Assembly (NCBI RefSeq): GCF_001428335.1
Contig: NZ_LMSG01000001.1
Span: 434,841 to 498,840, forward strand
Direction of reading: 5' to 3'
DNA length: 64,000 nt
Source of the DNA: Arthrobacter sp. Soil762
GTDB taxonomy: Bacteria > Actinomycetota > Actinomycetes > Actinomycetales > Micrococcaceae
Made by a program: the position numbers and the translations under genes. Numbering within the stretch: position 1 is the stretch's first letter; the number at the start of each line of letters is the position of its first letter. Shown here one piece after another: positions 54,475-62,289 of the stretch. The notes under the pieces were generated by a model. It was not told where the DNA came from. It worked only from the letters and a program-made list of their open reading frames with translations, and ran no database searches.

Positions 54475-55056
54475 TCAGACGGCGGCTCCGGCGAGCTCGC
54501 CTGTTTCAGCGTCCACCGGAATTTGGTTGCCGTCTGCGTCCTCGTGGAAGACTCCCAAGGCTGCAGCGTCGTCGTCCGCGTGCTCCCCTTCCTCCGGGTC
54601 TCCTCCGTCGTCCTCAGGATCAGCGGGGCCGGTGCCGCTGCCCTCCGCTGCGGCCTCCTGGCCTGCCGCGCCGTTGTCTGAAACGAGGTGCAGTCCGGTG
54701 TCGCTGGTACGGATGTAGTTGGCCGAACCCCGCTTGAGGTCGTGCCCCACGGAATCCGCATCGATTTCGGCCGAATGGTAGACCCGGCCGTCTTTCTCCC
54801 AGCTGCGCAGCTTAAGCCGGCCAACTACGATGACGCACTGGCCCTTTTTGATGCTGCAGGCCATGTTCCCGGCAAGCTGACGGTAGCCCTGGACGTTGAA
54901 CCAGTTGGTGTGGCTGTCCACCCAGGTGCTGGTGGCCCGGTCAAAACGCCGCGCCGTTGAACCGAGGCGGAACGAGGCGGTGCCGACGCCGCCCGGGGTT
55001 GTAGAGGTCTTGATATCCGTGGCAACGAAGCCCCGGAATGTTTGGTAGTCAGTCAT
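54475..55056 (-). CDS. ssb: single-stranded DNA-binding protein, SSB paralogue
   Basis: A protein of 193 residues with an SSB-like OB fold over the first 110 (GVGTASFRLGSTAR, DSHTNWFNVQGYRQLAGN, KKGQCVIVVGRLKLRSWEKDG). The tail is acidic (GGDPEEGEHADDD), but the usual DDDIPF tip that recruits replication and repair proteins is missing; it ends ETGELAGAAV. This suggests an SsbB-like paralogue rather than the housekeeping SSB, which normally sits with rpsF. The ATG at 55056 has AGGA about seven bases upstream; the ATG at 55059 is equally possible. Confidence 0.85.
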   Translation of the reverse strand: MTDYQTFRGFVATDIKTSTTPGGVGTASFRLGSTARRFDRATSTWVDSHTNWFNVQGYRQLAGNMACSIKKGQCVIVVGRLKLRSWEKDGRVYHSAEIDADSVGHDLKRGSANYIRTSDTGLHLVSDNGAAGQEAAAEGSGTGPADPEDDGGDPEEGEHADDDAAALGVFHEDADGNQIPVDAETGELAGAAV

Positions 55057-55271
55057 CATCTTGTCCTGTCTCGAAAGGTAGCGCCTTACCGGCAGAACCA
55101 GCTTCGCGCGGACAGCACCGGGCCGCGAGAGACAAGTTCGCGTATGTGCACAAGTCTTCCCAAAACTGCCTTGTTGAGGAGAAGTACCGGCAGCGCGCGA
55201 CGCTGACGCTGCTGCGCGTCGGGGCAATGTAGACTTTTTGATGCGCCGGATCTATGGTCGTGGCGCCACGT

Positions 55272-55344
55272 GCCCCAGTAGCTCAGGGGATAGAGCAGCG
55301 GCCTTCTAATCCGCCGGTCGGGGGTTCGATTCCCTCCTGGGGCA
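55272..55344 (+). tRNA. tRNA-Arg (anticodon TCT)
   Basis: A 73-nt cloverleaf. The acceptor stem GCCCCAG/CTGGGGC closes, the anticodon loop CTTCTAA is present, and the T-loop is GTTCGATTC. The anticodon stem GCGGC/TCCGC has a mismatch next to the loop (C31 opposite T39). Discriminator A; the CCA is not encoded. Confidence 0.95.
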
Positions 55345-55392
55345 CAAGATGATGAGTTGGCACGTCCTTGACGGATGCGCCGGTCAGCGAAG

Positions 55393-55425
55393 AACACCCC
55401 CGGTCTTCGGACCGGGGGTGTTTTT
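55393..55425 (+). terminator. intrinsic terminator after tRNA-Arg
   Basis: A 13-bp perfect stem AACACCCCCGGTC/GACCGGGGGTGTT with a TTCG tetraloop, followed by a T-run. It ends the tRNA-Arg transcript and may also stop the minus-strand sugar operon. Confidence 0.9.
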
Positions 55426-55458
55426 CGTTGTGTGCGTGTAACGAACCTGCGGGGTGAA

Positions 55459-56316
55459 TCAGGCGTAAGGCAGCACGAGTTCCGCGTAGCGGGCCTTGAC
55501 GGTCTCCATGACAGCATCGCCGTCGGCGTCCCAGACCTCCTGATTGAAGATCTCAACCTCGATGTCCCCGGTATACCCGGCGTCCCTGACCCAGGTGCCG
55601 ATGGTGGCGAAGTCGATGACGCCGTCGCCCATAAAACCCCGGGACAGCAGCGGATCGGCCGCGATGGGCATGTTGAAGTCACACACCTGGTAGGAGGCGA
55701 TGCGCCCTTCCCGGCCGGCACGTTCAATCTGCGCCTTCAGTTCCGGATCCCACCACACGTGGAAGGTGTCGACGGCGACGCCCACGGCCTGCGCATCAAA
55801 GGGCGTTGCGAGATCCAGGGCCTGGCCCAGGGTCGAAATGACGGCGCGGTCCGCTGCGTACATGGGGTGCAGTGGCTCCAGCACCAGCCGGATGCCCTGC
55901 TCCGAGGCGAACGGGACAAGGTCGGCGAGACGGTCGGCCACCCGCTGGCGGGCACCCACCACGTCTTTTTCCCCCGGCGCCAGGCCGCCGACCACCAGGA
56001 AGAGTTCCCTGGTGTCCAGCGCAGCGGCTTCGAGGACCGCCGCTCGGTTGTCCGCCAGGGCGGCGGCCTGGCCGTCAGCGTCAGCCGCCGTCAGGAAGCC
56101 TCCGCGGCATAAGGAGGAGACCCGTAGGCCCGCGTCCTTGATCATCTTCGCGGCCTTGTCCAGCCCCGCTTCTTCAACCCGGTCGCGCCACGGGGCGATC
56201 GCGGGAATTCCGGCGCGGACACAGCCATCAACCACTTCGGCGAGCGTCAATTTCTTGGTTGTGGCGCTGTTCAGGGAAAGCCGTGAAAAAGGGGACGGAC
56301 CTGAATTGGATGTCAT
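55459..56316 (-). CDS. sugar phosphate isomerase/epimerase, TIM barrel
   Basis: A protein of 285 residues of the xylose-isomerase-like (AP endonuclease family 2) TIM-barrel group. Metal-binding landmarks occur in order: LVLEPLHPMY, GVAVDTFHVWWDPE, and later DIEVEIFNQEVWD. Such enzymes interconvert keto- and aldose sugars or cyclitols, as IolE, IolI and tagatose epimerase do. The ATG overlaps the DUF993 stop by 4 bp, so it is the third gene of a translationally coupled catabolic operon under a LacI regulator. The precise substrate is unknown. Confidence 0.9.
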   Translation of the reverse strand: MTSNSGPSPFSRLSLNSATTKKLTLAEVVDGCVRAGIPAIAPWRDRVEEAGLDKAAKMIKDAGLRVSSLCRGGFLTAADADGQAAALADNRAAVLEAAALDTRELFLVVGGLAPGEKDVVGARQRVADRLADLVPFASEQGIRLVLEPLHPMYAADRAVISTLGQALDLATPFDAQAVGVAVDTFHVWWDPELKAQIERAGREGRIASYQVCDFNMPIAADPLLSRGFMGDGVIDFATIGTWVRDAGYTGDIEVEIFNQEVWDADGDAVMETVKARYAELVLPYA

Positions 56317-57527
56317 ACTCCCACCCCGTTGATGCGCAGGTAGTCGGACATTCGGAACGCGGCGAGCGCCGGGTCCTTCAGCAGCCCTGCCTGGTCGGCA
56401 AGTTCGAAGGTCTTGGCCAGGTGGCAGACGGAGCGGCCGGAGTGCAGTCCGCCCACCATCTGGAAGCCGGGCTGCCTGCCGTTGAGCCAGGACATAAAGG
56501 CGATCCCGGTCTTGTAGTAGAACGTGGGGGCACTGAAGATGTGCTTGCCGAGTTCGCGGGTGGAGTCCAGGATGGCCCGCGCTTCGGCAGCCTTGCCGGC
56601 GTCGTACTTCTGCAGCGCAACCGACGCGGCAGGGTAGATAGCAGCGAAGATGCCCAGCAGCGCGTCCGAGTGGTGGCTGCCGTCGCCGTCGATCAGTTCC
56701 GGGTAGTTGAAGTCGTCGCCGGTGTAGAGGCGGACGCCTTCCGGCAGGGCAGCGCGCAGGGCAACCTCGTGCGTTGCGTCAAGCAGCGATACCTTGACGC
56801 CGTCCACCTTGTCGGCGTGCTGGCGAATCAGGGACAGGAACGTCTCGGTCGCGGCAGCGACGTCGTCCGAACCCCAGTATCCGGCCAGCGCGGGATCGAA
56901 CATGGTCCCGAGCCAGTGCAGGATGACGGGCTGGTCCACTTCCTGCAGCAACGTCGAATAGACGTGCAAGTAGTCGTCCGGACCGTTGGCCACGCGGGCC
57001 AGCGCCCGGGAAGCCATCAGAATGATCTTGGGTCCGGCTTCACTGACGACGGCGATCTGCTCGCGGTAGGCGTCCAGGACGGCGGCAAGACCTGCCTTGC
57101 CGGTGGGCAGTGTTGCGAGCTCCAGCTGGTCGGTGCCGGCACCGCACGAGACGAGATCGCGGACGGTCTTCCCGGCGGTAGCAGGGCCACCGGCGATGAC
57201 CACCGAAGCGGCCTCCACACCCGTGCGCTTGATGAGCTGCTGGGTTGCGGCCCAGTCCAGGCCCATGCCGCGCTGGGCCGTATCCATGGCATCGGCGACA
57301 CCGAGGCCGTAGGACCAGAGTTCGTGCCGGTACGCCATGGTGGCGTCCCAGTCGAGGCTGGCCGGGGCACCTGGCGTGTTGTCCGCCAGGACCTCGGGAA
57401 TGACGTGAGCGGCGGCGTACGCGCGGCGCGACGTGAGCGGGGCGGTGGGGCGCGCCCACGACACGCCGCCCTGGAGACGGTACTCGCGGGTGCCGCCGTC
57501 GTGGGTGGGAAGGATCAGGGAAGTCAT
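56313..57527 (-). CDS. DUF993 protein, dihydrodipicolinate-synthase-like aldolase
   Basis: A protein of 404 residues from the ATG at 57527; the longer frame upstream lies in the Gfo/Idh gene. It looks like a member of the DUF993 group, a TIM-barrel family related to class I (Schiff-base) aldolases of the DapA type. Recognisable stretches are DKVDGVKVSLLDATHEVALR, where the lysine of the KVS segment could form the Schiff base, GVRLYTGDDFNYPELI and AIYPAASVALQKYDAG. A cleavage or dehydration of a keto sugar acid is inferred. It overlaps the Gfo/Idh stop by one base and the isomerase by four. Confidence 0.85.
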   Translation of the reverse strand: MTSLILPTHDGGTREYRLQGGVSWARPTAPLTSRRAYAAAHVIPEVLADNTPGAPASLDWDATMAYRHELWSYGLGVADAMDTAQRGMGLDWAATQQLIKRTGVEAASVVIAGGPATAGKTVRDLVSCGAGTDQLELATLPTGKAGLAAVLDAYREQIAVVSEAGPKIILMASRALARVANGPDDYLHVYSTLLQEVDQPVILHWLGTMFDPALAGYWGSDDVAAATETFLSLIRQHADKVDGVKVSLLDATHEVALRAALPEGVRLYTGDDFNYPELIDGDGSHHSDALLGIFAAIYPAASVALQKYDAGKAAEARAILDSTRELGKHIFSAPTFYYKTGIAFMSWLNGRQPGFQMVGGLHSGRSVCHLAKTFELADQAGLLKDPALAAFRMSDYLRINGVGV

Positions 57528-58696
57528 CAGAGCGTGATCTCCGGGATGTCGATGGTGCGGCGTTCGTCGTTGGACTGCAGGCCAAGCTCGGCCAGCTGGA
57601 CGCCGCGGGCGGCGGACAACAGGCCGAAGCGGTGCTCGCGGCCGGCCACGACATCGCGCAGGAACTCTTCCCACTGCAGCTTGAAGCCGTTATCCAGCTC
57701 GGCGTTGGCGGGAACTTCCTGCCACTGGCTGCGGAAGGATTCCGTGACGGGCAGGTCCGGGTTCCAGACCGGCTTGGGAGTGTGGGCGCGCTGCTGGGCA
57801 ACGCACTTGTTCAGGCCGGCAACGGCGGAACCATGCGTGCCGTCGATCTGGAATTCCACAAGCTCGTCGCGGTAGACGCGGACTGCCCAGGAGGAGTTGA
57901 TCTGGCCGATGACCGGCTCGCCGGCCGGGGTTTCGAGTTCAAAGATGCCGTAGGAGGCGTCGTCGGCCGTGGCCTTGTACTCCTTGCCTGCCTCGTCCCA
58001 GCGGGCCGGGATGTGGGTGGCGGTCTTGGCGTTGACGCTCTTGACCTTGCCGATGATGCCTTCGAGGACGTAGTTCCAGTGGCAGAACATGTCCGTGGTC
58101 ATTCCGCCGCCGTCTTCCTTGCGGTAGTTCCAGGACGGGCGCTGCGCTGCCTGCACGTCGCCTTCGAAGACCCAGTAGCCGAACTCGCCGCGGATGGACA
58201 GGATGCGGCCGAAGAAGCCTTCGTCCACCAGGCGGCGGAGCTTGACCAGACCGGGGAGGTACAGCTTGTCGTGCACAACGCCGGCGGTGACGCCGGCTTC
58301 CTTGCCGATGCGGGCCAGCTCGATGGCTTCTTCGAGGGACTCTGCCGTGGGCTTCTCGGTGAAGATGTGCTTACCGGCGAGCATGGCCTTCTTCAGGGTG
58401 GCGGCGCGGAGGCTGGTCATGGAGGCATCAAAGATGATGTCCACCGAAGGATCATTAATCACGGAGTCGAGGTCCGTGGTCCATTCGGCCACCTTGTGCA
58501 GTTCTGCCAGCTCGCGGATCTTGGCTTCATTGCGGCCCACCAGGATCGGCTCCACCTGGACCTTGGTGCCGTCCTCCAGCGTGAAGCCCCCGGCGTCGCG
58601 GATGGGAAGGATGGAACGCAGCAGGTGCTGGCGGTAACCCATCCGGCCGGTAATGCCGTTCATGGCGATACGGATCGTCTTTGTTTCGAAGCCCAT
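57527..58696 (-). CDS. Gfo/Idh/MocA family oxidoreductase
   Basis: NAD(P)-dependent sugar or cyclitol dehydrogenase of 389 residues. The N-terminal Rossmann fold has IAMNGITGRMG near 10-20. The catalytic lysine is K115 in FTEKPTAES. The C-terminal alpha/beta domain includes MTTDMFCHWNYVLE and a His/Asp pair typical of the family. First gene of the operon; a good ribosome site GTGGAGG precedes the ATG. The oxidation, isomerisation and cleavage order of the three genes fits a catabolic route for a sugar or cyclitol taken up by another locus. Confidence 0.92.
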   Translation of the reverse strand: MGFETKTIRIAMNGITGRMGYRQHLLRSILPIRDAGGFTLEDGTKVQVEPILVGRNEAKIRELAELHKVAEWTTDLDSVINDPSVDIIFDASMTSLRAATLKKAMLAGKHIFTEKPTAESLEEAIELARIGKEAGVTAGVVHDKLYLPGLVKLRRLVDEGFFGRILSIRGEFGYWVFEGDVQAAQRPSWNYRKEDGGGMTTDMFCHWNYVLEGIIGKVKSVNAKTATHIPARWDEAGKEYKATADDASYGIFELETPAGEPVIGQINSSWAVRVYRDELVEFQIDGTHGSAVAGLNKCVAQQRAHTPKPVWNPDLPVTESFRSQWQEVPANAELDNGFKLQWEEFLRDVVAGREHRFGLLSAARGVQLAELGLQSNDERRTIDIPEITL

Positions 58697-58737
58697 GTGT
58701 CCTCCACGGTGAGTGAGCAGTGTTACTTAAGCTGAAT

Positions 58738-58755
58738 TGGGAAAGCGCATTCCCA
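58738..58755. promoter_or_regulatory. LacI-type operator, proximal
   Basis: A near-perfect 18-bp palindrome TGGGAAAGCGCATTCCCA with 8 of 9 base pairs matching. It lies between the divergent LacI and Gfo/Idh genes, nearer the Gfo/Idh start. The GCGC centre with AAnGCGCnTT shape is typical of LacI/GalR operators. Confidence 0.85.
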
Positions 58756-58786
58756 CTGCGTCCATCATGCACCGCTCCCCTTCGGG

Positions 58787-58805
58787 TTGGCAAGCGCTTT
58801 CCCAA
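58787..58805. promoter_or_regulatory. LacI-type operator, distal
   Basis: A second site TTGGCAAGCGCTTTCCCAA with a perfect AAGCGCTT core, 49 bp centre-to-centre from the first. The half-sites match the other operator (TTTCCCA). Two sites about five helical turns apart would allow looped or dual repression of both divergent genes. Confidence 0.8.
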
Positions 58806-58874
58806 AGTATCCTCAAACTGCCATACTGAAAGCGGCGCTAACGGCGCTGAAAGTCTGTATGAACGGGAGAAGTT

Positions 58875-59963
58875 GTGGCTGCAAGTACCCTCACCGAGGT
58901 GGCCCGGCTGGCGGGCGTGTCGCCGGCCACCGCCTCCCGCGTGCTGAACGGCTCCGCCCGGATACCCGGCAAGGATATTGCGGACCGGGTGCGCCAGGCT
59001 GCCGAATCCCTCGGCTACATTCCCAACGCCCAGGCTCAGGGGCTGGCCAAGTCCAGCTCCGGGCTTATCGGGCTGATCGTGCATGACATTGCCGATCCGT
59101 ACTTCGCAGCCATTGCCCGCGGAGTCCAGGAGGCCGCGAGGGAACAGCACAAGATGGTGCTGCTGGCCACCACTGTGGGCGCTCCGGACAGTGAGAAGGA
59201 AGCCGTGGCTGCCTTCGCCGCACGCCGCGCCGATTCCATCGTGATCGCAGGATCACGGACCTCCCGCGCCGAGGACCTGGAAGGCAACACCGAACTCGCC
59301 GCGGAACTGGACCGATACTGCCGCAACGGCGGCCACGTGAGCGTGATCGGCCACGGGATTGTGGGGGCCGCGGCAGCGGACGGCTACCACGTGGTGAATG
59401 TGCCCAATGAGGAGCTGGCCGCGCATCTCGCAACTGAGCTCGCCACGTCGCGGGAAGAAGACTTCGTCATCGTCGGCGGCCCGGAAGGGCTGTTCACCTC
59501 CGACGACCGGATCCGTGGGTTCCAGCGCGGCCTTGCCAGCGCCGGCCTGCCTGCCGCGGACGTCATCCGCACGGACTTCACCCGTGCGGGCGGCTTCGAG
59601 GCCGGCCTCGCCCTGGCTGCACGGATCACAGCGTCCCAACCCGGGACCGAGACAAAACGGCTCTGCATCTTTGCCGTCAACGATGTTATGGCCATCGGTG
59701 CCGCCGCCGCGCTGCGCTCCCAGGGACTGCGGATCCCGCGCGACGCCGCCGTTGCCGGTTTCGACGATATTGAGACTCTGCGCGATTTCCGGCCGGCCCT
59801 CTCCACGGTGCACCTTCCCCTGGAGGAGATCGGACGGCAGGCCGCCAGCAGGGCAGCCGGCCCGTCCGCCGACGATGCCGGGTCGCCCCCGATAACCGGC
59901 CAGGTCATACTCCGGCGCAGCACCGAAGTGGCACACCCGACCAGCGCCGAGTCGGTGGCCTGA
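58875..59963 (+). CDS. LacI-family transcriptional regulator
   Basis: Sugar-responsive repressor of 362 residues starting at GTG 58875. The N-terminal helix-turn-helix is visible (LTEVARLAGVSPATASRVLNG, residues about 5-25) with the hinge helix up to about residue 58. The periplasmic-binding-protein-like effector domain follows (LIGLIVHDIADPYFAAIARG, VPNEELAAHLATEL, FAVNDVMAIGAAAALRSQG). It is divergent from the Gfo/Idh operon and the intergenic region holds two operators, so it most likely regulates that operon and itself. Confidence 0.94.
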   Translation: MAASTLTEVARLAGVSPATASRVLNGSARIPGKDIADRVRQAAESLGYIPNAQAQGLAKSSSGLIGLIVHDIADPYFAAIARGVQEAAREQHKMVLLATTVGAPDSEKEAVAAFAARRADSIVIAGSRTSRAEDLEGNTELAAELDRYCRNGGHVSVIGHGIVGAAAADGYHVVNVPNEELAAHLATELATSREEDFVIVGGPEGLFTSDDRIRGFQRGLASAGLPAADVIRTDFTRAGGFEAGLALAARITASQPGTETKRLCIFAVNDVMAIGAAAALRSQGLRIPRDAAVAGFDDIETLRDFRPALSTVHLPLEEIGRQAASRAAGPSADDAGSPPITGQVILRRSTEVAHPTSAESVA

Positions 59964-59967
59964 CCAG

Positions 59968-60603
59968 ATGGCTGACGGGCCCGTCCCCGGCCTGACGACG
60001 GCCCCGGCGCTGTGGAACGGCGTCGAGCGGCTGTTCGGCCGGCCCGGTGAGCCGTCCCGCTGCTGGTGCCGGTTCTTTGCCCTCACGGGTCCGGAGTACT
60101 CGGCGCTGGATCCGGCCGCCCGCAAGGCACAGTTGAAGGAAAAGTTCGACGGCGGCTCCCCCGCCCCCGGCGTCCTCGCCTTCGTCGACGGTCAGCCCGT
60201 GGGCTGGTGCGCCGTGGAGCCACGGACCTGTTATCCACGTGTGCTTCGCTCCCGCGTGCTTCGGCAAGCGGAGAAATCAGGGCCGCCCGATTCCGAAACA
60301 GCACCACCGGATGCGGCCGACAGCGTGTGGTCAGTGACCTGCTTCGTGGTCGCCGCCAGCCACCGCCGGAGCGGTGTGGCAGCCGCGCTGCTGCGCGCCG
60401 CCGTCGAGCATGCCCGGCTCAATGGTGCCGACGTTGTGGAAGGCTACCCGGTGGACCGCGAGCAGCGGCCCAAAGCGGGACCCGCAGACCTTTACCAGGG
60501 CACGCTGAACCTCTTCCTGCGCGCCGGGTTCACCGTGGCCAGCAGCGCCGTCCCAGGGCGGGCCGTGGTGCGCCTGAGCCTCACCGGACCTAAGGGAACG
60601 TAA
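59968..60603 (+). CDS. GNAT-family N-acetyltransferase
   Basis: Acetyl-CoA-dependent acetyltransferase of 211 residues. The acetyl-CoA loop RRSGVA is readable in VAASHRRSGVAAALLRAAVEHA, with a preceding strand VTCFVV. The C-terminal part (YPVDREQRPKAGPADLYQGTLNLFLRAGFT) fits the family. Substrate unknown; the N-terminal CWCRFF motif recalls a group acting on small molecules or amino acids. It follows the LacI stop by 4 bp and its end overlaps the end of map by 14 bp on the other strand. Confidence 0.88.
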   Translation: MADGPVPGLTTAPALWNGVERLFGRPGEPSRCWCRFFALTGPEYSALDPAARKAQLKEKFDGGSPAPGVLAFVDGQPVGWCAVEPRTCYPRVLRSRVLRQAEKSGPPDSETAPPDAADSVWSVTCFVVAASHRRSGVAAALLRAAVEHARLNGADVVEGYPVDREQRPKAGPADLYQGTLNLFLRAGFTVASSAVPGRAVVRLSLTGPKGT

Positions 60604-61357
60604 GGATCAGCGGGCCATCGGCAGTGATGGCCACTGTGTGTTCGCTGTGGGCAGCCCGGCGGCCGTTGGCGGAACGCAGCGTCCATCCGTCGTCGTCCTG
60701 GTAGTAGTCGTCTTTGCGGCCCAGGATCAGCATGGGCTCGATGGCGATGACCAGCCCCTCGGTGAGCTTGATCCCCCGTCCCGGCCTGCCGTCGTTGGGG
60801 ACCGGCGGTTCGGCGTGCATGGTGCGGCCGATCCCGTGGCCGCCGTGGTCAGCCAGCAGACCGTAGCCTGCCCGCCGCGCGGCGCCGCCGATCGCGTAGG
60901 CAAGATCGCCCATTTTGTTGCCGATCCGGGCTGCCTCGATCCCACGGGCCAAGGCGGCATCCGTGGCATCAATGAGGGCCTGGTCCACAGGATCGGGTGT
61001 TCCCACAATGAAACTGACGGCCGCATCGCCGCACCAGCCCTCCAGGAATGCCCCGCAATCCACGCTGAGCAGGTCACCGTCCTGGAGTTTGTAGCCATCG
61101 GGGATTCCGTGGACCACGGCGTCGTTCACACTTGTGCAGATCACGCCGGGAAAAGGAACTGCGGCCCATCGCGGGTGGTAGTCCAGGAAGGCCGGCGTGG
61201 CTCCCGCCGTGGCAATCGTCTCGGCGGCCAGCGCATCGAGGTCACGCAGGGTGACACCCACTCCGGCGGCCTCGCGCACCGCCGCCAGCGTATTGGCCAC
61301 CACTCGCCCGGCTTCGCGCATGAGGGCAATCTGCTCGGGAGTCTTGATCATGGACAT
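60590..61357 (-). CDS. map: methionine aminopeptidase, type I
   Basis: Removes N-terminal methionine from new proteins. It is 255 residues. The five metal ligands appear in order: the aspartates in LLSVDCGAFLEGWCGDAAVSF, the histidine in HGGHGIGRTMHAEPP, and glutamates in AIEPML and SEHTVAI. Its N-terminal MSMIKTPEQIALMREAGRV is typical of type I enzymes without extension. A second map may exist elsewhere, as is common in actinobacteria. Its 3' end overlaps the GNAT gene's end by 14 bp. Confidence 0.96.
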   Translation of the reverse strand: MSMIKTPEQIALMREAGRVVANTLAAVREAAGVGVTLRDLDALAAETIATAGATPAFLDYHPRWAAVPFPGVICTSVNDAVVHGIPDGYKLQDGDLLSVDCGAFLEGWCGDAAVSFIVGTPDPVDQALIDATDAALARGIEAARIGNKMGDLAYAIGGAARRAGYGLLADHGGHGIGRTMHAEPPVPNDGRPGRGIKLTEGLVIAIEPMLILGRKDDYYQDDDGWTLRSANGRRAAHSEHTVAITADGPLILTFP

Positions 61358-61488
61358 GCAGGGAACCTCCGACGTCGGGTGGCACGGTTCACGGGAACGT
61401 GCAGTTTGTCTGGTCCCACTCTAGAGCCGTCCCGCTGAGGATGGACCGGCCGACATCCACGCCGCCGGCACCTCGCTAAAGTTGCACC

Positions 61489-62274
61489 ATGGACGGAATG
61501 TCGCCGAATGACGAATCGCTGGACACGGACGCACCGGTCACGGAAGCTCCGGCCACGGAGACTCCGAACCGCGAGTTGCTGGATGCCGTGCGCGCGGCGC
61601 TGCGGGAGCGGACTGACCCGGTGCGGGCCACAGGCGCACAGGCATATATGAAGTCGACTCTGCCGTCACTGGGCGTCAGAGTTCCGGAAGTCAGGCGGCT
61701 GGCGCTGGCCGCTGCTTCCGTCCATCCCGTTACGTCGGCGGGCCAGTTGAGGGCCACGGTGCTGGAACTCTGGCGCGGCTCCACAGTACGCGAGGAACGC
61801 TATGCGGCCATTGACCTGACAAGCCTCCGGTTGGTGGCCCGTGACCAGCTGATGCTCCCTGTCTATGAGGAGATCATCCGCACCGGCGCGTGGTGGGATT
61901 TCGTGGACGGGGTGTCTCATCGTATCGGCGCCCTTCTTCAGGCCCACCGGCCCATGATGACCGAACTCCTGCTGGCATGGAGTACAGACCAGGATTTTTG
62001 GATCAGGCGGTCGGCCATCACCTCGCAGTTGAAGGCCAAGGCCAGCACGGATCAGGACCTGCTGCGGGCTGTCATTGAGCCTAACCTGGCGGACCCGGAG
62101 TTTTTCATCCGGAAGGCCATTGGCTGGGCGCTTCGTGAATACGCCAAAACGGACCCGGAGTGGGTACACGACTTCGTAGTGGAAAAGGGCACGCGGTTGA
62201 GTCCGCTGTCCCGGAAGGAAGCCTTGCGGCATCTGGAACAGGGCACGACGGCGGGAATCACCGGCGCCGGATAA
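61489..62274 (+). CDS. DNA alkylation repair protein, AlkD-like
   Basis: A HEAT-like-repeat protein of 261 residues. The family pattern is clear: TGAQAYMKSTLPSLGVRVPEVR near the start, then WWDFVDGVSHRIGALL, ILL-type helices around WSTDQDFWIRRSAITSQLK and the closing FFIRKAIGWALREYAKTDPEWV. AlkD removes bulky or positively charged alkylated bases without base flipping. The first 30 residues are an acidic, Ala/Pro/Thr-rich leader. It stands divergently from map, 131 bp apart. Confidence 0.93.
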   Translation: MDGMSPNDESLDTDAPVTEAPATETPNRELLDAVRAALRERTDPVRATGAQAYMKSTLPSLGVRVPEVRRLALAAASVHPVTSAGQLRATVLELWRGSTVREERYAAIDLTSLRLVARDQLMLPVYEEIIRTGAWWDFVDGVSHRIGALLQAHRPMMTELLLAWSTDQDFWIRRSAITSQLKAKASTDQDLLRAVIEPNLADPEFFIRKAIGWALREYAKTDPEWVHDFVVEKGTRLSPLSRKEALRHLEQGTTAGITGAG

Positions 62275-62289
62275 CCGCGCCTGCGGAGA

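Noticed and set aside
56259..57875. Plus-strand frame of 538 aa across the DUF993 gene
   Set aside because: Antisense to a coupled operon; no start site or family.
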